The notes under the pieces were generated by a model. That model saw only the letters and a program-made list of their open reading frames with translations, was not told the DNA's origin and searched no databases. This document shows positions 46,982-55,754 of a DNA stretch of 64,000 nucleotides, one piece after another (position 1 is the stretch's first letter; each line of letters starts with the position of its first letter). Where the stretch lies: NCBI RefSeq assembly GCF_004365355.1, contig NZ_SODP01000003.1, positions 682,001 to 746,000 on the forward strand. Reading direction: 5' to 3'. The position numbers and the translations under genes are program-made. The stretch is from Kribbella pratensis. GTDB lineage: Bacteria; Actinomycetota; Actinomycetes; Propionibacteriales; Kribbellaceae.

Positions 46982-47702
46982 CGCCCCGCAAGCGATGCCA
47001 TTGGACGGCGACGATCACGGCGTACGTGATCCCGCCGAGCGGAACCGACCAGAGCCGGAGGAACGGGAGCCCGCCGGTGATCGCGGTGGCGGCGAAGACG
47101 ACGGCGTACGTCGTGATACCGGCGATCGTGCCGCGCCGGCGACTGTCCAGCGCACTGCTCGGGAGCGGGCCCAGGTGTCGGTCGAGGGCGGTGCAGATCG
47201 CGCTGAGGGCGACGAGTGACGTGACGATGAACAGGATGCCGCCGGGGATGGCGCCGAACACGATCGCGACCGCGTTGAGGAAGGTCAGCGGCGCGAAGAC
47301 GATGGCCAGGTCCGCTGCCCCGAAAGTGAGGTGCTTGATCCACCGCTTGCGGAGGTCGAGGTCACCGGCCGGGCGGATCGGGCCCGGGTCGCCGGTGAGG
47401 CGCCGTACGGTCAGGATCAGGCCGGTCACGATGATGATCACGAGCGGTACGGCGATGATCGAGAGGACGAGGGTTCGCGAGGTCGACATGTAGGCGCGGG
47501 ACTCGTCGCCGTACAGGCAGCTCGCGGTCGGCGGGAACCACGAGGTGTGGACGCCGGTCGAGTCGGGGCCGAGCTTGCGCGAGCAATCCCTGGTCGGGTC
47601 GTACCAGCCCGGCTGCGACAAAGTGACGACTGCCGTCCACACCAGGCCGCCGACCAGCCCTAACCCCAGCACCCACCCAGCCCGCCGCCTCACCCATTCC
47701 AC
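46950..47702 (-). CDS. Four- to five-helix membrane hypothetical protein
   Basis: 250 residues from ATG 47702. Membrane helices at about 11-28, 78-98, 127-150, 152-170 and 196-215. A loop after helix 1 has two Cys (RDCSRKLG and TASCLYGD) and faces outside if the N-terminus is inside. No family recognised. Overlaps the FAD oxidase gene tail to tail. Confidence 0.78.
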   Translation of the reverse strand: MEWVRRRAGWVLGLGLVGGLVWTAVVTLSQPGWYDPTRDCSRKLGPDSTGVHTSWFPPTASCLYGDESRAYMSTSRTLVLSIIAVPLVIIIVTGLILTVRRLTGDPGPIRPAGDLDLRKRWIKHLTFGAADLAIVFAPLTFLNAVAIVFGAIPGGILFIVTSLVALSAICTALDRHLGPLPSSALDSRRRGTIAGITTYAVVFAATAITGGLPFLRLWSVPLGGITYAVIVAVQWHRLRGANANQVQYSG

Positions 47703-47766
47703 GGGCCCTACCCTCTCATTGGTGGACTCCTACTTCTCCCAGCTCCGCCGCGATGTCGCGGGTCGG

Positions 47767-48660
47767 TCAGGGGAGCCGGCTCACTTGTTCGCGGAGGAAC
47801 TCGGTGGTGGAGCGAGGCGTGATTCCCCTTTGGCGTAAGGGCTCGTCGTCCCAGTCGGCCGCGTTCAGGTCCTGGTGCAGGCCGGCGCCGAACGCGGAGG
47901 CCAGCGCATCGTTGCGCCGGCTGAGCAGGCGGATCGCGAGCCGGGCGACCGGGCGCGGCATGCGCTGCGTCGTGATCTTGTGATCGGTCAGGCTCTCCGC
48001 GATCGCGATCGCCTCGTTCTTGCTGATCGCCTCCGGACCGCCGAACGTGACCACGGCGGGCGGGTCGGGTTCGAGCGCCACCGCCGCGACGAGCGCCGCG
48101 ACATCGTCGGTGCTCACCCACCGGCGCCTGGTATCGCCCTTCCCGATCACCGCGACCTTCCCGGCGCGCACGTCGAATCGTCCCAGCGGCCCGAGATGGA
48201 TGTCCTGGAACGCGTCGGGCCGCACCCGCACGCTCCGCAGCGGCGACTCCGACAGCCGCTTCTCGATCGCCAGCTTGGCGTTCTCCATCGGCGTACCGAA
48301 GGCCCCGTCCAGACCGGCGAACGAGACGTAGACGAACCGCTGCACGTGGGCCACCTCAGCCGCGCTGACCAGGTCCGCCATGCCCGCCTCGTCGGCCGCC
48401 CGGATCGACGGCCCGGGTACGCCGGCCAGCCGCCGCCCGATCACCGTCGCCGTCGCGACGACAGTCTCGACACCTGCACAGGCCGCAGCCAGGCTCGCGG
48501 GATCAGTGAGATCTCCCCTGATCACCTTCACCCCGATCCGCGCGAGCTCCTCCGCGTCAGTCTGCGGCCGCACCAGGCACCGGACCTCCGCCCCCTGCGC
48601 GATCAACCGCCGTACGACGCGGCCCCCCAGGTCGCCTGTCCCACCAACGACCAGCAACAT
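47767..48660 (-). CDS. NmrA-like NAD(P)H-binding protein
   Basis: 297 residues from ATG 48660 (MLLVVGGTGDLGGRVV). Atypical short-chain dehydrogenase with the GGTGDLGG nucleotide loop (6-13), GDLTDPASLAAACAGVETVV, and no catalytic Tyr-x3-Lys, as is usual of NmrA/HSCARG sensors and quinone reductases. Middle segment YVSFAGLDG fits the family. Divergent to the AAC(3)-like gene. Confidence 0.9.
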   Translation of the reverse strand: MLLVVGGTGDLGGRVVRRLIAQGAEVRCLVRPQTDAEELARIGVKVIRGDLTDPASLAAACAGVETVVATATVIGRRLAGVPGPSIRAADEAGMADLVSAAEVAHVQRFVYVSFAGLDGAFGTPMENAKLAIEKRLSESPLRSVRVRPDAFQDIHLGPLGRFDVRAGKVAVIGKGDTRRRWVSTDDVAALVAAVALEPDPPAVVTFGGPEAISKNEAIAIAESLTDHKITTQRMPRPVARLAIRLLSRRNDALASAFGAGLHQDLNAADWDDEPLRQRGITPRSTTEFLREQVSRLP

Positions 48661-48834
48661 GTGACCCACCTTCTCTCCCCTCAGACTGATCGTCCCACCG
48701 CCGCTTCCCGCCGACCAGGGAGCGCAATCCCGCCTCTGTCGGGCTGGTCGCGGAGTGCCTGCCGCAGCTCGCGCCGTCACCGGCTGGTGGTAAATACCAG
48801 GCGAATCTGGTGGCCGGGATGGGATATTTCCCGC

Positions 48835-49665
48835 ATGCACACGGTGACCGCAGCAGATCTCGTCGACGGGCTGCAGCAGCTCGGGCTGGACCGGACGTCC
48901 GAGGTGATCGTGCATTCGTCGCTGAGTTCGTTCGGGTACGTCGACGGTGGAGCGGAGGCGGTTTGTGCCGCGTTGACGGAGGTTTGCGGGACTGTGTTGA
49001 TGCCTGGTGGGACGTGGGATCTCACCGGGATCCCCGCACCGCCGGGGCTTGTCCGGCCGGACAACGCTTACTGGAATGCGGCCGACTGGTCCGAGTTCGA
49101 CCAGAAGTTGTCGGAGGCAACCAGTTTCCGGTCCGATCTGCCGGTCGATCGCTGGCTCGGGCGGGTGCCGGAGGTGTTCCGGCGGACCTGCTCACCGCTG
49201 CGCACCTCGCATCCGCTGTTCGCCTACCAGGCCGCAGGCCCCGCGGCCGAGCGGCTCCTCGAGGCGCAGCGCCCCGACTGGCCGCTCGGGCCGATCGAGG
49301 CGCTCGACGGCGACGTACTCCTGCTCGGCGTCACCCACACGTCCAACACCACGATCCATCTCGCCGAGCAGCAGCTCGGCCGCTCGCTGTTCTACCGCTA
49401 CGCGAAGAACGCCGACGGCCTGTGGATCGAGCTCCCGAACATCCCCGGCGAGAGCCATCACTTCGACGACATCGAGCCGGTACTGCGTCCCGCGACGAAG
49501 GAGATCCGCATCGGGCAGGCGCGCGTACGCCGGATCCCGAAGGACGCCGTACTCGCGGCAACGCGGCAACTGATCCAGGCCGACCCGGCCGCGCTGCTCT
49601 GCACCGACAATCCTGAGTGCCGCTGCGCAGCCGCCCTGCAGCAGCTGATCAGCGTACGTCGATGA
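48835..49665 (+). CDS. Aminoglycoside N(3)-acetyltransferase-like protein
   Basis: 276 residues from ATG 48835. Family segments: VIVHSSLSSFGYVDGGAEAV near 20, GTVLMPGGTWDL, HPLFAYQAAGPAA and VLLLGVTHTSNTTIHLAE. The overall length and order match AAC(3)/FrbF-type acetyltransferases. Chromosomal members often do not confer resistance and may act on other amines. Cys-rich end TDNPECRCAAAL is unusual. Overlaps the convergent oxidoreductase gene by 17 bases. Confidence 0.9.
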   Translation: MHTVTAADLVDGLQQLGLDRTSEVIVHSSLSSFGYVDGGAEAVCAALTEVCGTVLMPGGTWDLTGIPAPPGLVRPDNAYWNAADWSEFDQKLSEATSFRSDLPVDRWLGRVPEVFRRTCSPLRTSHPLFAYQAAGPAAERLLEAQRPDWPLGPIEALDGDVLLLGVTHTSNTTIHLAEQQLGRSLFYRYAKNADGLWIELPNIPGESHHFDDIEPVLRPATKEIRIGQARVRRIPKDAVLAATRQLIQADPAALLCTDNPECRCAAALQQLISVRR

Positions 49666-50671
49666 GGACCTTGCCGACGATGCTCTGCTCGACGGCGGCG
49701 TGTGCCTCGGCGGCCTGCTCCAGCGGATAGTGGTGCAACGGGAGCCCGGCCTCGGGTCCCACTCGGACGGCGCCGGCCCGGACCGCGGCCTCGACATCGC
49801 CCAGCGCACGCGGACGCCACGACTCGGGCGCGTTGTAGAGCAGGACGAACTGCCAGCGGGCATTCGGCACCATCGACGGGCGCACCGGCAGCTCGAACGT
49901 GTTGCCGCCGTCGGTCGCGTAGATCGCGACCGAACCGTGCATCGCGATGATCGCGGCATCGATCGCCGCGTTCGCCGCGGGCGACACCTCGACGATCGTG
50001 TTCACGCCGTGCGGCACGATCTCGCGGACTTCCTCGATCACGTCCTGCTGCTTGTAGTTGATGACGTGGTCGGCCCCCGCGAGGGCGGCGAGGTTGGCCT
50101 TCTCGGGGCTGCTCACGGTCGTGATCACGGTCGCGTCGGACCAGCGCGCCAGCTGGATCGCGGCGTTACCGACCGCGCCTGCGCCACCGGCAACCAGCAC
50201 GGTCCGCCCCGCCAGCCTGCCCGGGCCGAGGTGATCCGGCCCGTCCTCCGTCACTGTCAGACAGCGATGCGCGGTCAGGAACGGCACGCCGAGACTGGCG
50301 CCGAGGTCGTACGACGCCTCGTCCGGCAGCTCCACCACGTGGCGCACCGGCACGACGGCGTACTCCTGGGCCGTGCCTCCGGACGGGCGCTGGTACGCGG
50401 CCTCCCAGATCCAGACGCGGCGACCGACGAGGCCCGCGTCGACGCCCTGGCCGACGGCGTCGACCTCGCCCGAGCCGTCCTGGTTCGGCACCTGGGGCGG
50501 GTCGACCTGCGTACCGGGCTCGCTGCCTCGGCGCGACTTCCAGTCGGTCGGGTTGACGCCCGACCGGTGGATCCGCACCCGCACTTCTCCCGGCCCCGGA
50601 TCGGTCAGCGGTCGATCCACAAGCGTCAGGACGTCAGGTTCACCGGTTCGCGAGTACTCGATCGCACGCAC
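49649..50671 (-). CDS. NADPH:quinone reductase-type dehydrogenase
   Basis: 340 residues. MDR fold: GEVRVRIHRSGVNPTDWKSRRG (signature NPTDW), substrate/cofactor strand PFLTAHRCLTV and coenzyme loop VAGGAGAVGNAAIQLARW. No zinc ligands. Related to the 35246 protein but with a longer middle insertion. Ten bases separate its start from the stop of the GNAT gene, which is transcribed the same way from downstream coordinates. Confidence 0.92.
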   Translation of the reverse strand: MRAIEYSRTGEPDVLTLVDRPLTDPGPGEVRVRIHRSGVNPTDWKSRRGSEPGTQVDPPQVPNQDGSGEVDAVGQGVDAGLVGRRVWIWEAAYQRPSGGTAQEYAVVPVRHVVELPDEASYDLGASLGVPFLTAHRCLTVTEDGPDHLGPGRLAGRTVLVAGGAGAVGNAAIQLARWSDATVITTVSSPEKANLAALAGADHVINYKQQDVIEEVREIVPHGVNTIVEVSPAANAAIDAAIIAMHGSVAIYATDGGNTFELPVRPSMVPNARWQFVLLYNAPESWRPRALGDVEAAVRAGAVRVGPEAGLPLHHYPLEQAAEAHAAVEQSIVGKVLIDVR

Positions 50672-50681
50672 CCCACAGACG

Positions 50682-51179
50682 CTACCTCAGTTGTTTGGTA
50701 AACATCAGGCAGGCGCTGTCGTCGTTGCGGATCGTCTCCATCGGCGGCACCTGCCTGCCGTCGTAGATCAGGCCGCGTCCGTCCGGCAGGTACCCGCGCC
50801 GTACGTACATCCGCTGTGCCTGCCCGTAGTCCGGGTACAGACCGACGCCGATCCCCACCACCGGGGACCGCTCCGCCGCCGTGGCCTCGGCGGCGTCCAT
50901 CAGCGCCGACCCGATCCCACGCCGCCGGTACGACGGCAGCACGTTGAAGTCCGAGATCTCCGGGATGGTCCCGAAGTACGGCGAAGTCCAGCAAACGGTC
51001 ACGTAGCCGACGTACGCGCCGTCCACGGTCGCTACCAGGACATCCCGCGTTCCGGCGGCCTGCTCCGCGAGGTAGCGCTGGTACTGACTCTCCGGCTTGT
51101 CCCACCCCAAGGCAGCCATAGCCGCCGCGATCACCGCCGGATCGTCCGGTCGCAGCGGTCGAATCTCCAATCCCGTCAC
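50682..51179 (-). CDS. GNAT-family N-acetyltransferase
   Basis: 165 residues. IRPLRPDDPAVIAAAMAALG opens the fold; ISDFNVLPSYRRRGIGSALM contains the acetyl-CoA loop RRRGIG; the end YVRRGYLPDGRGLIYDG matches the usual closing strand. Leads into the quinone reductase gene (10 bases), so the two probably form an operon. Substrate unknown. Confidence 0.92.
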   Translation of the reverse strand: MTGLEIRPLRPDDPAVIAAAMAALGWDKPESQYQRYLAEQAAGTRDVLVATVDGAYVGYVTVCWTSPYFGTIPEISDFNVLPSYRRRGIGSALMDAAEATAAERSPVVGIGVGLYPDYGQAQRMYVRRGYLPDGRGLIYDGRQVPPMETIRNDDSACLMFTKQLR

Positions 51180-51227
51180 GCGCCCAGGCTGGTGCAGAGC
51201 TGATCACGACGCAATCGGTTTAGGCGC

Positions 51228-51254
51228 GGGGCGCCATCACAGGGATGACGCCCC
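51228..51254 (-). terminator. Weak hairpin after the Asp-box protein gene
   Basis: GGGGCG (51228-51233) and CGCCCC (51249-51254), 6-bp arms with a 15-base loop, sit just past the stop of the 51264 gene on its coding strand. Possible terminator; no T-run. Confidence 0.3.
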
Positions 51255-51263
51255 GACGGGCGG

Positions 51264-53006
51264 TCACGGAGTTGGATCCGGGTAGCTGCCTCCGAAGATG
51301 TCGGTGTTGCCGAAGGTGGACCTGGACCCGCAGGTGCCGAGCACGTTCGGCGCCGGCAACGGGGTCGTGGTGTAGAGCGAGGCGCGATAGTCGTTGATCG
51401 ACTGGCAGACGGCGGCGTCGCGGGCATCGTTCCAGACGGCGACGGCACGGTCGTTCGTCGCGGCGGCGTACACGTAATCGCCGAGGAACTCCGACGTCAG
51501 CGCGTTCGCACTGCTCCCGCGCGGATCACCGGCCATCGCGCGCTCCAGCGTGGACCAGCCGGACGGGACGCCGGCAGTCACGTTCGCGTGCCGGACCTCG
51601 CCGATCAGACCGCGTGGACTCGTCGTGTTGTTGCGGTACGGCGTCGTGAAGGAGTTGTGCACGATGTACAGGTCGCTTCCGTCCGGGGACACCGCAGGCG
51701 CGGTGTAGACCGGCCGGTCGCCGGTAGTGAGAGCGAGCGGTGTCGGAGTCGCCCACGAACCACCACCGTTGCGGGACCAGGTCAGCATCAGCTGCTCGTT
51801 GTTCAGTCCGAGCCGGCCGTCGGACCAGGTCATGAAGATCTCGTTGGTCGCGCCGGCTCCTGTCGGCCGGCCATTGGCGATGTCGACGTTCGGTCCGCCG
51901 GCCAGGTCGACGCGCGCGCCGGCGATGCCGTCCATCACAGGACGCCCCTCGACCGGGTCGAACACGCCGGGCTCGACCACTGGCGCTATCGCGGTCGGAC
52001 CGACCCAGTGCGCACCGCCGTCGGTCGACTTGTACATCAACTGCAGGTTCGCGCCCCTGCGCGCGCCGACGCCGAAGACGTACACGTTGCCCACGCTGTC
52101 GGTCCGTACGACGCAGCCGTCGGGCTGCTGGTTGATGCCGTTGCTGGTGGCCGGTCCGACCTGCTTCGTGACCCAGGTACGACCGCCGTCGGCCGATCGC
52201 GCCACGGTGAGTGGTACCGGGAATGCCTGCCCTTGGCTGTTGCTGCGGAAGCTGGCCCAGCAGGTGTACACGTGACCGAAGAACCGGCTGCTCGACGCGT
52301 TGTCGGCGTAGATCTGCTCCTTGTCGGAGAAGGTCGTCGAGGACTGCCTCGAGATGATGACCGGTGCCGTCCAGGCCGAAGCGTCGTTGGCTGCCGCCGC
52401 GTGGACGTCGTCCGTGGTCGACACCGCGATCGCCTCGACGCCACGGAACGTCTCCAGTTTCCTGTTGGCGGAGAAGTTCGACGTGAGGTTGGCGTAGTAC
52501 AGCCGCGAGCCGTTGGACCACGAGAACGTGCCGTCAGCCGCCGGCCGTGGCCCGAAGGCGACCGCGGGATCTCCGTCGGATACCAGCCCGGCCTCGTAGT
52601 AGTGCGGCAAGGTGCCGATCGGCCCCACGCGTGGAGTGCAGACGGCCGGGCCCAGGCAGTGCCGTGCGGTCCAGCCGGTGTACTCCGGCTGCGTCCAGCT
52701 CGCGCCACTGTCGAAGGAGAAGTACACGCCGGAGACCCCGACGCCGTCGGTGAACGGACACGTACTCGGGTCACCGGCCGCGCACGACTCCATGTCGATC
52801 TCGTCGTTCACCCCGGCGACGACCACCGACGGATCATGCGCGTCGATCGCGACGGCGGGTTCGTTCTGCTTGTTCTGCGAGAACGGCGTCGGTGGGCTGC
52901 CGACCGTGACCTCGGTGTCCGGTGCCGCGTAGGCAGCGACCGCGGCGCCGAAGACTGCGGCTGCGAAGGCAGCGACGGAAGCGATGATGAGACGTGGTCT
53001 GCCCAT
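51264..53006 (-). CDS. Secreted Asp-box (BNR/sialidase-like) propeller protein
   Basis: 580 residues from ATG 53006, with GGAGGGG on the coding strand upstream; earlier in-frame codons rejected. Signal peptide to about residue 28 (IIASVAAFAAAVFGAAVAAYA). Four Asp-box repeats are visible: SFDSGASW, SADGGRTW, STDGGAHW and SRNGGGSW, marking a beta-propeller as in sialidases and WD40/YVTN exo-proteins. The sialidase FRIP Arg motif was not found, so enzymatic sialidase activity is doubtful. Exported, perhaps glycan binding or degrading. Confidence 0.86.
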   Translation of the reverse strand: MGRPRLIIASVAAFAAAVFGAAVAAYAAPDTEVTVGSPPTPFSQNKQNEPAVAIDAHDPSVVVAGVNDEIDMESCAAGDPSTCPFTDGVGVSGVYFSFDSGASWTQPEYTGWTARHCLGPAVCTPRVGPIGTLPHYYEAGLVSDGDPAVAFGPRPAADGTFSWSNGSRLYYANLTSNFSANRKLETFRGVEAIAVSTTDDVHAAAANDASAWTAPVIISRQSSTTFSDKEQIYADNASSSRFFGHVYTCWASFRSNSQGQAFPVPLTVARSADGGRTWVTKQVGPATSNGINQQPDGCVVRTDSVGNVYVFGVGARRGANLQLMYKSTDGGAHWVGPTAIAPVVEPGVFDPVEGRPVMDGIAGARVDLAGGPNVDIANGRPTGAGATNEIFMTWSDGRLGLNNEQLMLTWSRNGGGSWATPTPLALTTGDRPVYTAPAVSPDGSDLYIVHNSFTTPYRNNTTSPRGLIGEVRHANVTAGVPSGWSTLERAMAGDPRGSSANALTSEFLGDYVYAAATNDRAVAVWNDARDAAVCQSINDYRASLYTTTPLPAPNVLGTCGSRSTFGNTDIFGGSYPDPTP

Positions 53007-53169
53007 GATCCCCTCCCCGGGACCCGACCATCGGCCCGGGACCGTTTCCCGGCCCGCCTGGACGTCTCGACCTTGCACCTACAGCCAGGGAGGCACAACA
53101 CTTCGAAACCGGCCGTGACGGCTCGCGCTCCTGCGAACACGAGCCGTCGCGGCGTCGATGGTTGGTGCG

Positions 53170-53985
53170 TCAGCGGGTGGAGCGTGCTGCGGTTTCGATG
53201 ACCTTCGTGACCGGGCCGGGGTCGGAGATGAGTCCGAGGTGGCCGGTCGGGATGCGGGTGATGATCGAGTGGGCCCGGGTCGCCATCATGTTCTGCGACG
53301 CCGGGGTGATGATCAGGTCCTTGGTGCCGAGGACGTACCAGGACCGGATCGTTGCCCAGGCCGGCGGCCCGGAGGGGACGTTGCCGGCGCTGAAGGTCAG
53401 CGGACGCTGCGACGGGTAGAGCCTCTCCGCGGCCTTGCGCGACAACCCGGAGGCGAACGAGTTCACGAAGGTGTCGTGCTTCAGGTACAGGTCCACGTCA
53501 CCGGCCGGCGCACCGGGGTACGGGACGAAGTCGAACACCGTCGTGGGATCGGGTACGGCGAGCGCGGAGCCGGCGCCGGCCAGCGGGAGGACGGTTTCGT
53601 TCTGCGCCGGGGCGAACGCGTCGACGTACACCAGTGCCTTGACGTTCGAGTTACCGGTCGCCGCATTGGTGATCACGGCACCGCCGTACGAATGACCGAC
53701 AAGCACGATCGGGCCGGACAGCGTCGACAGGAAGTCGCGGATCGTCGCCGCGTCCGTCGTGAGGTTGCGGAGTGGGTTCGGTGGGACGCGGACCGTGTAG
53801 CCGTCGTCGAGGAGTCTGTTGGTGACCTTCTGCCAGCTGGAGCCGTCGGCCCACGCGCCGTGGACCAGGACGATGGTGGGTTTGGGACCGCTCGGGTGTG
53901 ATGCCGCCGCCGGCGTGACGGCGGCAAGCACGAGGGCGAGTACTGCGACCAGGACCGCGAGTACTCGCGTGCGGTGGTGATGCAT
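53170..53985 (-). CDS. Secreted alpha/beta hydrolase
   Basis: 271 residues from ATG 53985 (MHHHRTRVLAVLV); an ATG 18 bases upstream is an alternative. Signal peptide to the Ala run near 28. IVLVHGAWADGSSWQ, nucleophile elbow LVGHSYGG, acid probably Asp in LGTKDLIITP, catalytic His in TGHLGLISDP. Salicylate-esterase-like (EstC/MES type) hydrolase, as common secreted proteins of actinobacteria. Substrate unknown. Confidence 0.9.
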   Translation of the reverse strand: MHHHRTRVLAVLVAVLALVLAAVTPAAASHPSGPKPTIVLVHGAWADGSSWQKVTNRLLDDGYTVRVPPNPLRNLTTDAATIRDFLSTLSGPIVLVGHSYGGAVITNAATGNSNVKALVYVDAFAPAQNETVLPLAGAGSALAVPDPTTVFDFVPYPGAPAGDVDLYLKHDTFVNSFASGLSRKAAERLYPSQRPLTFSAGNVPSGPPAWATIRSWYVLGTKDLIITPASQNMMATRAHSIITRIPTGHLGLISDPGPVTKVIETAARSTR

Positions 53986-54066
53986 GGATAAGCCTTTCGT
54001 CAAGCGACTGTCGCCGGGAGGGCGCGCGGGAGCGTGACGAAGCCTGTGGTGCCGGGAACTGCCGGA

Positions 54067-54891
54067 CTAGGACTGGAAGAACTCGAGCAGGTCGGCGTTG
54101 AGCACGTCTGCATGCGTCGTGGGCAGGCCGTGCGGGAGGTCCTTGTACGTCTTGAGGACCCCGTTCTTGAGCAACGCGGCGGACTTGGGACCGGCGTCGG
54201 CGTACGGGACGATCTGGTCGTCCTCGCTGTGCACCACGATCACCGGGATGGTGATCTGCTGCAGGTCCTGGGTGAAGTCGGTCTGGGAGAAGGCCACGAT
54301 GCCGTCGTAGTGGGCCTTCGCGCCGCCCATCATTCCTTGGCGCCACCAGTTCGCGATGTTCGCCTCGGACGGTTCCGCGCCGGGCCGGTTGTAGCCGTAG
54401 AACGGCCCTTCCGGGAGGTCGCGGTAGAACTTCGAACGGTTCGCGGCGAGCGTGGCCTGGAAGCCGTCGAAGACCTCCTTGGGCAGGCCCTCCGGGTTGG
54501 CGTCGGTCTTCACCATCAGCGGTGGGACGGCACACACCAGCGCGGCCTTGGCAGCCCGGTCCTCACCGTGCCGGGCCAGGTAGCGCACGACCTCGCCGCC
54601 GCCGGTCGAGTGACCGACGTGGATGCAGTCGCGCAGGTCGAGGTGGTCGACGACCGCCTTCATGTCGTCGGCGTAGTGGTCCATGTCGTGCCCGTCGCTG
54701 GTCTGCGTCGAGCGGCCGTGTCCGCGGCGGTCGTGCGCGACGACGCGGTACCCCTTGGAGAGGAAGAACAGTAGCTGGTTGTCCCAGTCGTCGGCCGACA
54801 ACGGCCAACCGTGGCTGAAGACGATCGGTTGTCCCTCGCCCCAGTCCTTGAAGAAGATCTCCGTGCCGTCGCTGGTAGTGATCGTTCCCAT
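54067..54891 (-). CDS. Alpha/beta hydrolase, non-heme chloroperoxidase-like
   Basis: 274 residues. FSHGWPLSADDWDNQ oxyanion region, VAHDRRGHGRSTQ, nucleophile elbow VGHSTGGGE, acid in HSEDDQIVPY and catalytic His in LPHGLPTTH. This is the arylesterase/perhydrolase ('cofactor-free haloperoxidase') group; halogenation in vitro stems from peracid formation. Cytoplasmic. Follows the secreted hydrolase on the same strand with 80 bases between. Confidence 0.93.
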   Translation of the reverse strand: MGTITTSDGTEIFFKDWGEGQPIVFSHGWPLSADDWDNQLLFFLSKGYRVVAHDRRGHGRSTQTSDGHDMDHYADDMKAVVDHLDLRDCIHVGHSTGGGEVVRYLARHGEDRAAKAALVCAVPPLMVKTDANPEGLPKEVFDGFQATLAANRSKFYRDLPEGPFYGYNRPGAEPSEANIANWWRQGMMGGAKAHYDGIVAFSQTDFTQDLQQITIPVIVVHSEDDQIVPYADAGPKSAALLKNGVLKTYKDLPHGLPTTHADVLNADLLEFFQS

Positions 54892-55057
54892 GGTTCGGAC
54901 CCCCTCAGCTCGAAAACCCTTGTGTACAAAGGATGTCCCCCAGCCAGCCTCGGGTCACGATACCCGCGACGACCGGTCCGTGCCACCGAATCCGGATGCT
55001 GACATCTTCTTCGGATAGAGGTCAGTATCTGGCCGCTTTTGTCCTTAAGGTCGGAGT

Positions 55058-55567
55058 ATGACGACGAACCAGAGCGGTGAGCGGCAAGACCTCCTCGACT
55101 TCCTGGGCAAGCACCGGGACTTCCTGCGGCACACCGCGCAGGGCCTCACGGACGAGCAGGCGAACACCCGCAGTACGGTCAGCGCGCTGACGGTCGGTGG
55201 GCTGATCAAGCACGTCGCCTCGGTCGAGCAGCACTGGGCCGACTTCGCGCAGGGCAGCGAGGCGACGCCGACGGAGTACACACCCGAGGTGATCGCGGCG
55301 TGGGAGAACCAGTTCCGGCTCGTCGAGGGCGAGACGCTGGCCGGCGTACTCGCGGAGTACGAGAAGGTCGCCGCCGCCACCGATGAGCTGGTCCGCACCC
55401 TCGACCTCGACACGTCCTACGAACTCCCCGCCGCGCCGTGGCAGCCCCCCGGCGTCTTCTGGTCCGTCCGCCGCGTCTTCCTCCACATCACCGCCGAAAC
55501 CGCCCAGCACGCCGGCCACGCCGACATCATCCGCGAGTCGATCGACGGCCAGAAGACCATGGGCTGA
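55058..55567 (+). CDS. DinB/DUF664 family protein
   Basis: 169 residues. First metal His in LIKHVASVEQHW, H-x2-H pair in AETAQHAGHADIIRESIDG. Intact three-His pattern of DUF664/DinB_2 proteins, likely binding a divalent metal and possibly a thiol cofactor such as mycothiol. Closest in motif to the partial protein at the left window edge. Confidence 0.93.
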   Translation: MTTNQSGERQDLLDFLGKHRDFLRHTAQGLTDEQANTRSTVSALTVGGLIKHVASVEQHWADFAQGSEATPTEYTPEVIAAWENQFRLVEGETLAGVLAEYEKVAAATDELVRTLDLDTSYELPAAPWQPPGVFWSVRRVFLHITAETAQHAGHADIIRESIDGQKTMG

Positions 55568-55754
55568 CCGAAACATTTTGTGCTGCGGGTGCATCGAGGC
55601 AGGTAGAGGGGAGCTACCAAACCTCGGCAAGTGACCGCCCCCGCGGAGCCTCGCGCGCATGCCGACGGTACGGCGTATCTGCGGGTCAGGTGCGCCAGTC
55701 CGCAGTGCAGGCCGGCACCGGCACCCGGTGACGGCGGGGGAGAGGTACAACTTC

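Noticed and set aside
48835..49665. Resistance island around the AAC(3)-like and phosphotransferase genes
   Set aside because: The genes are scattered, have normal composition and no transposase or integron parts nearby; such families are usual chromosomal genes here.
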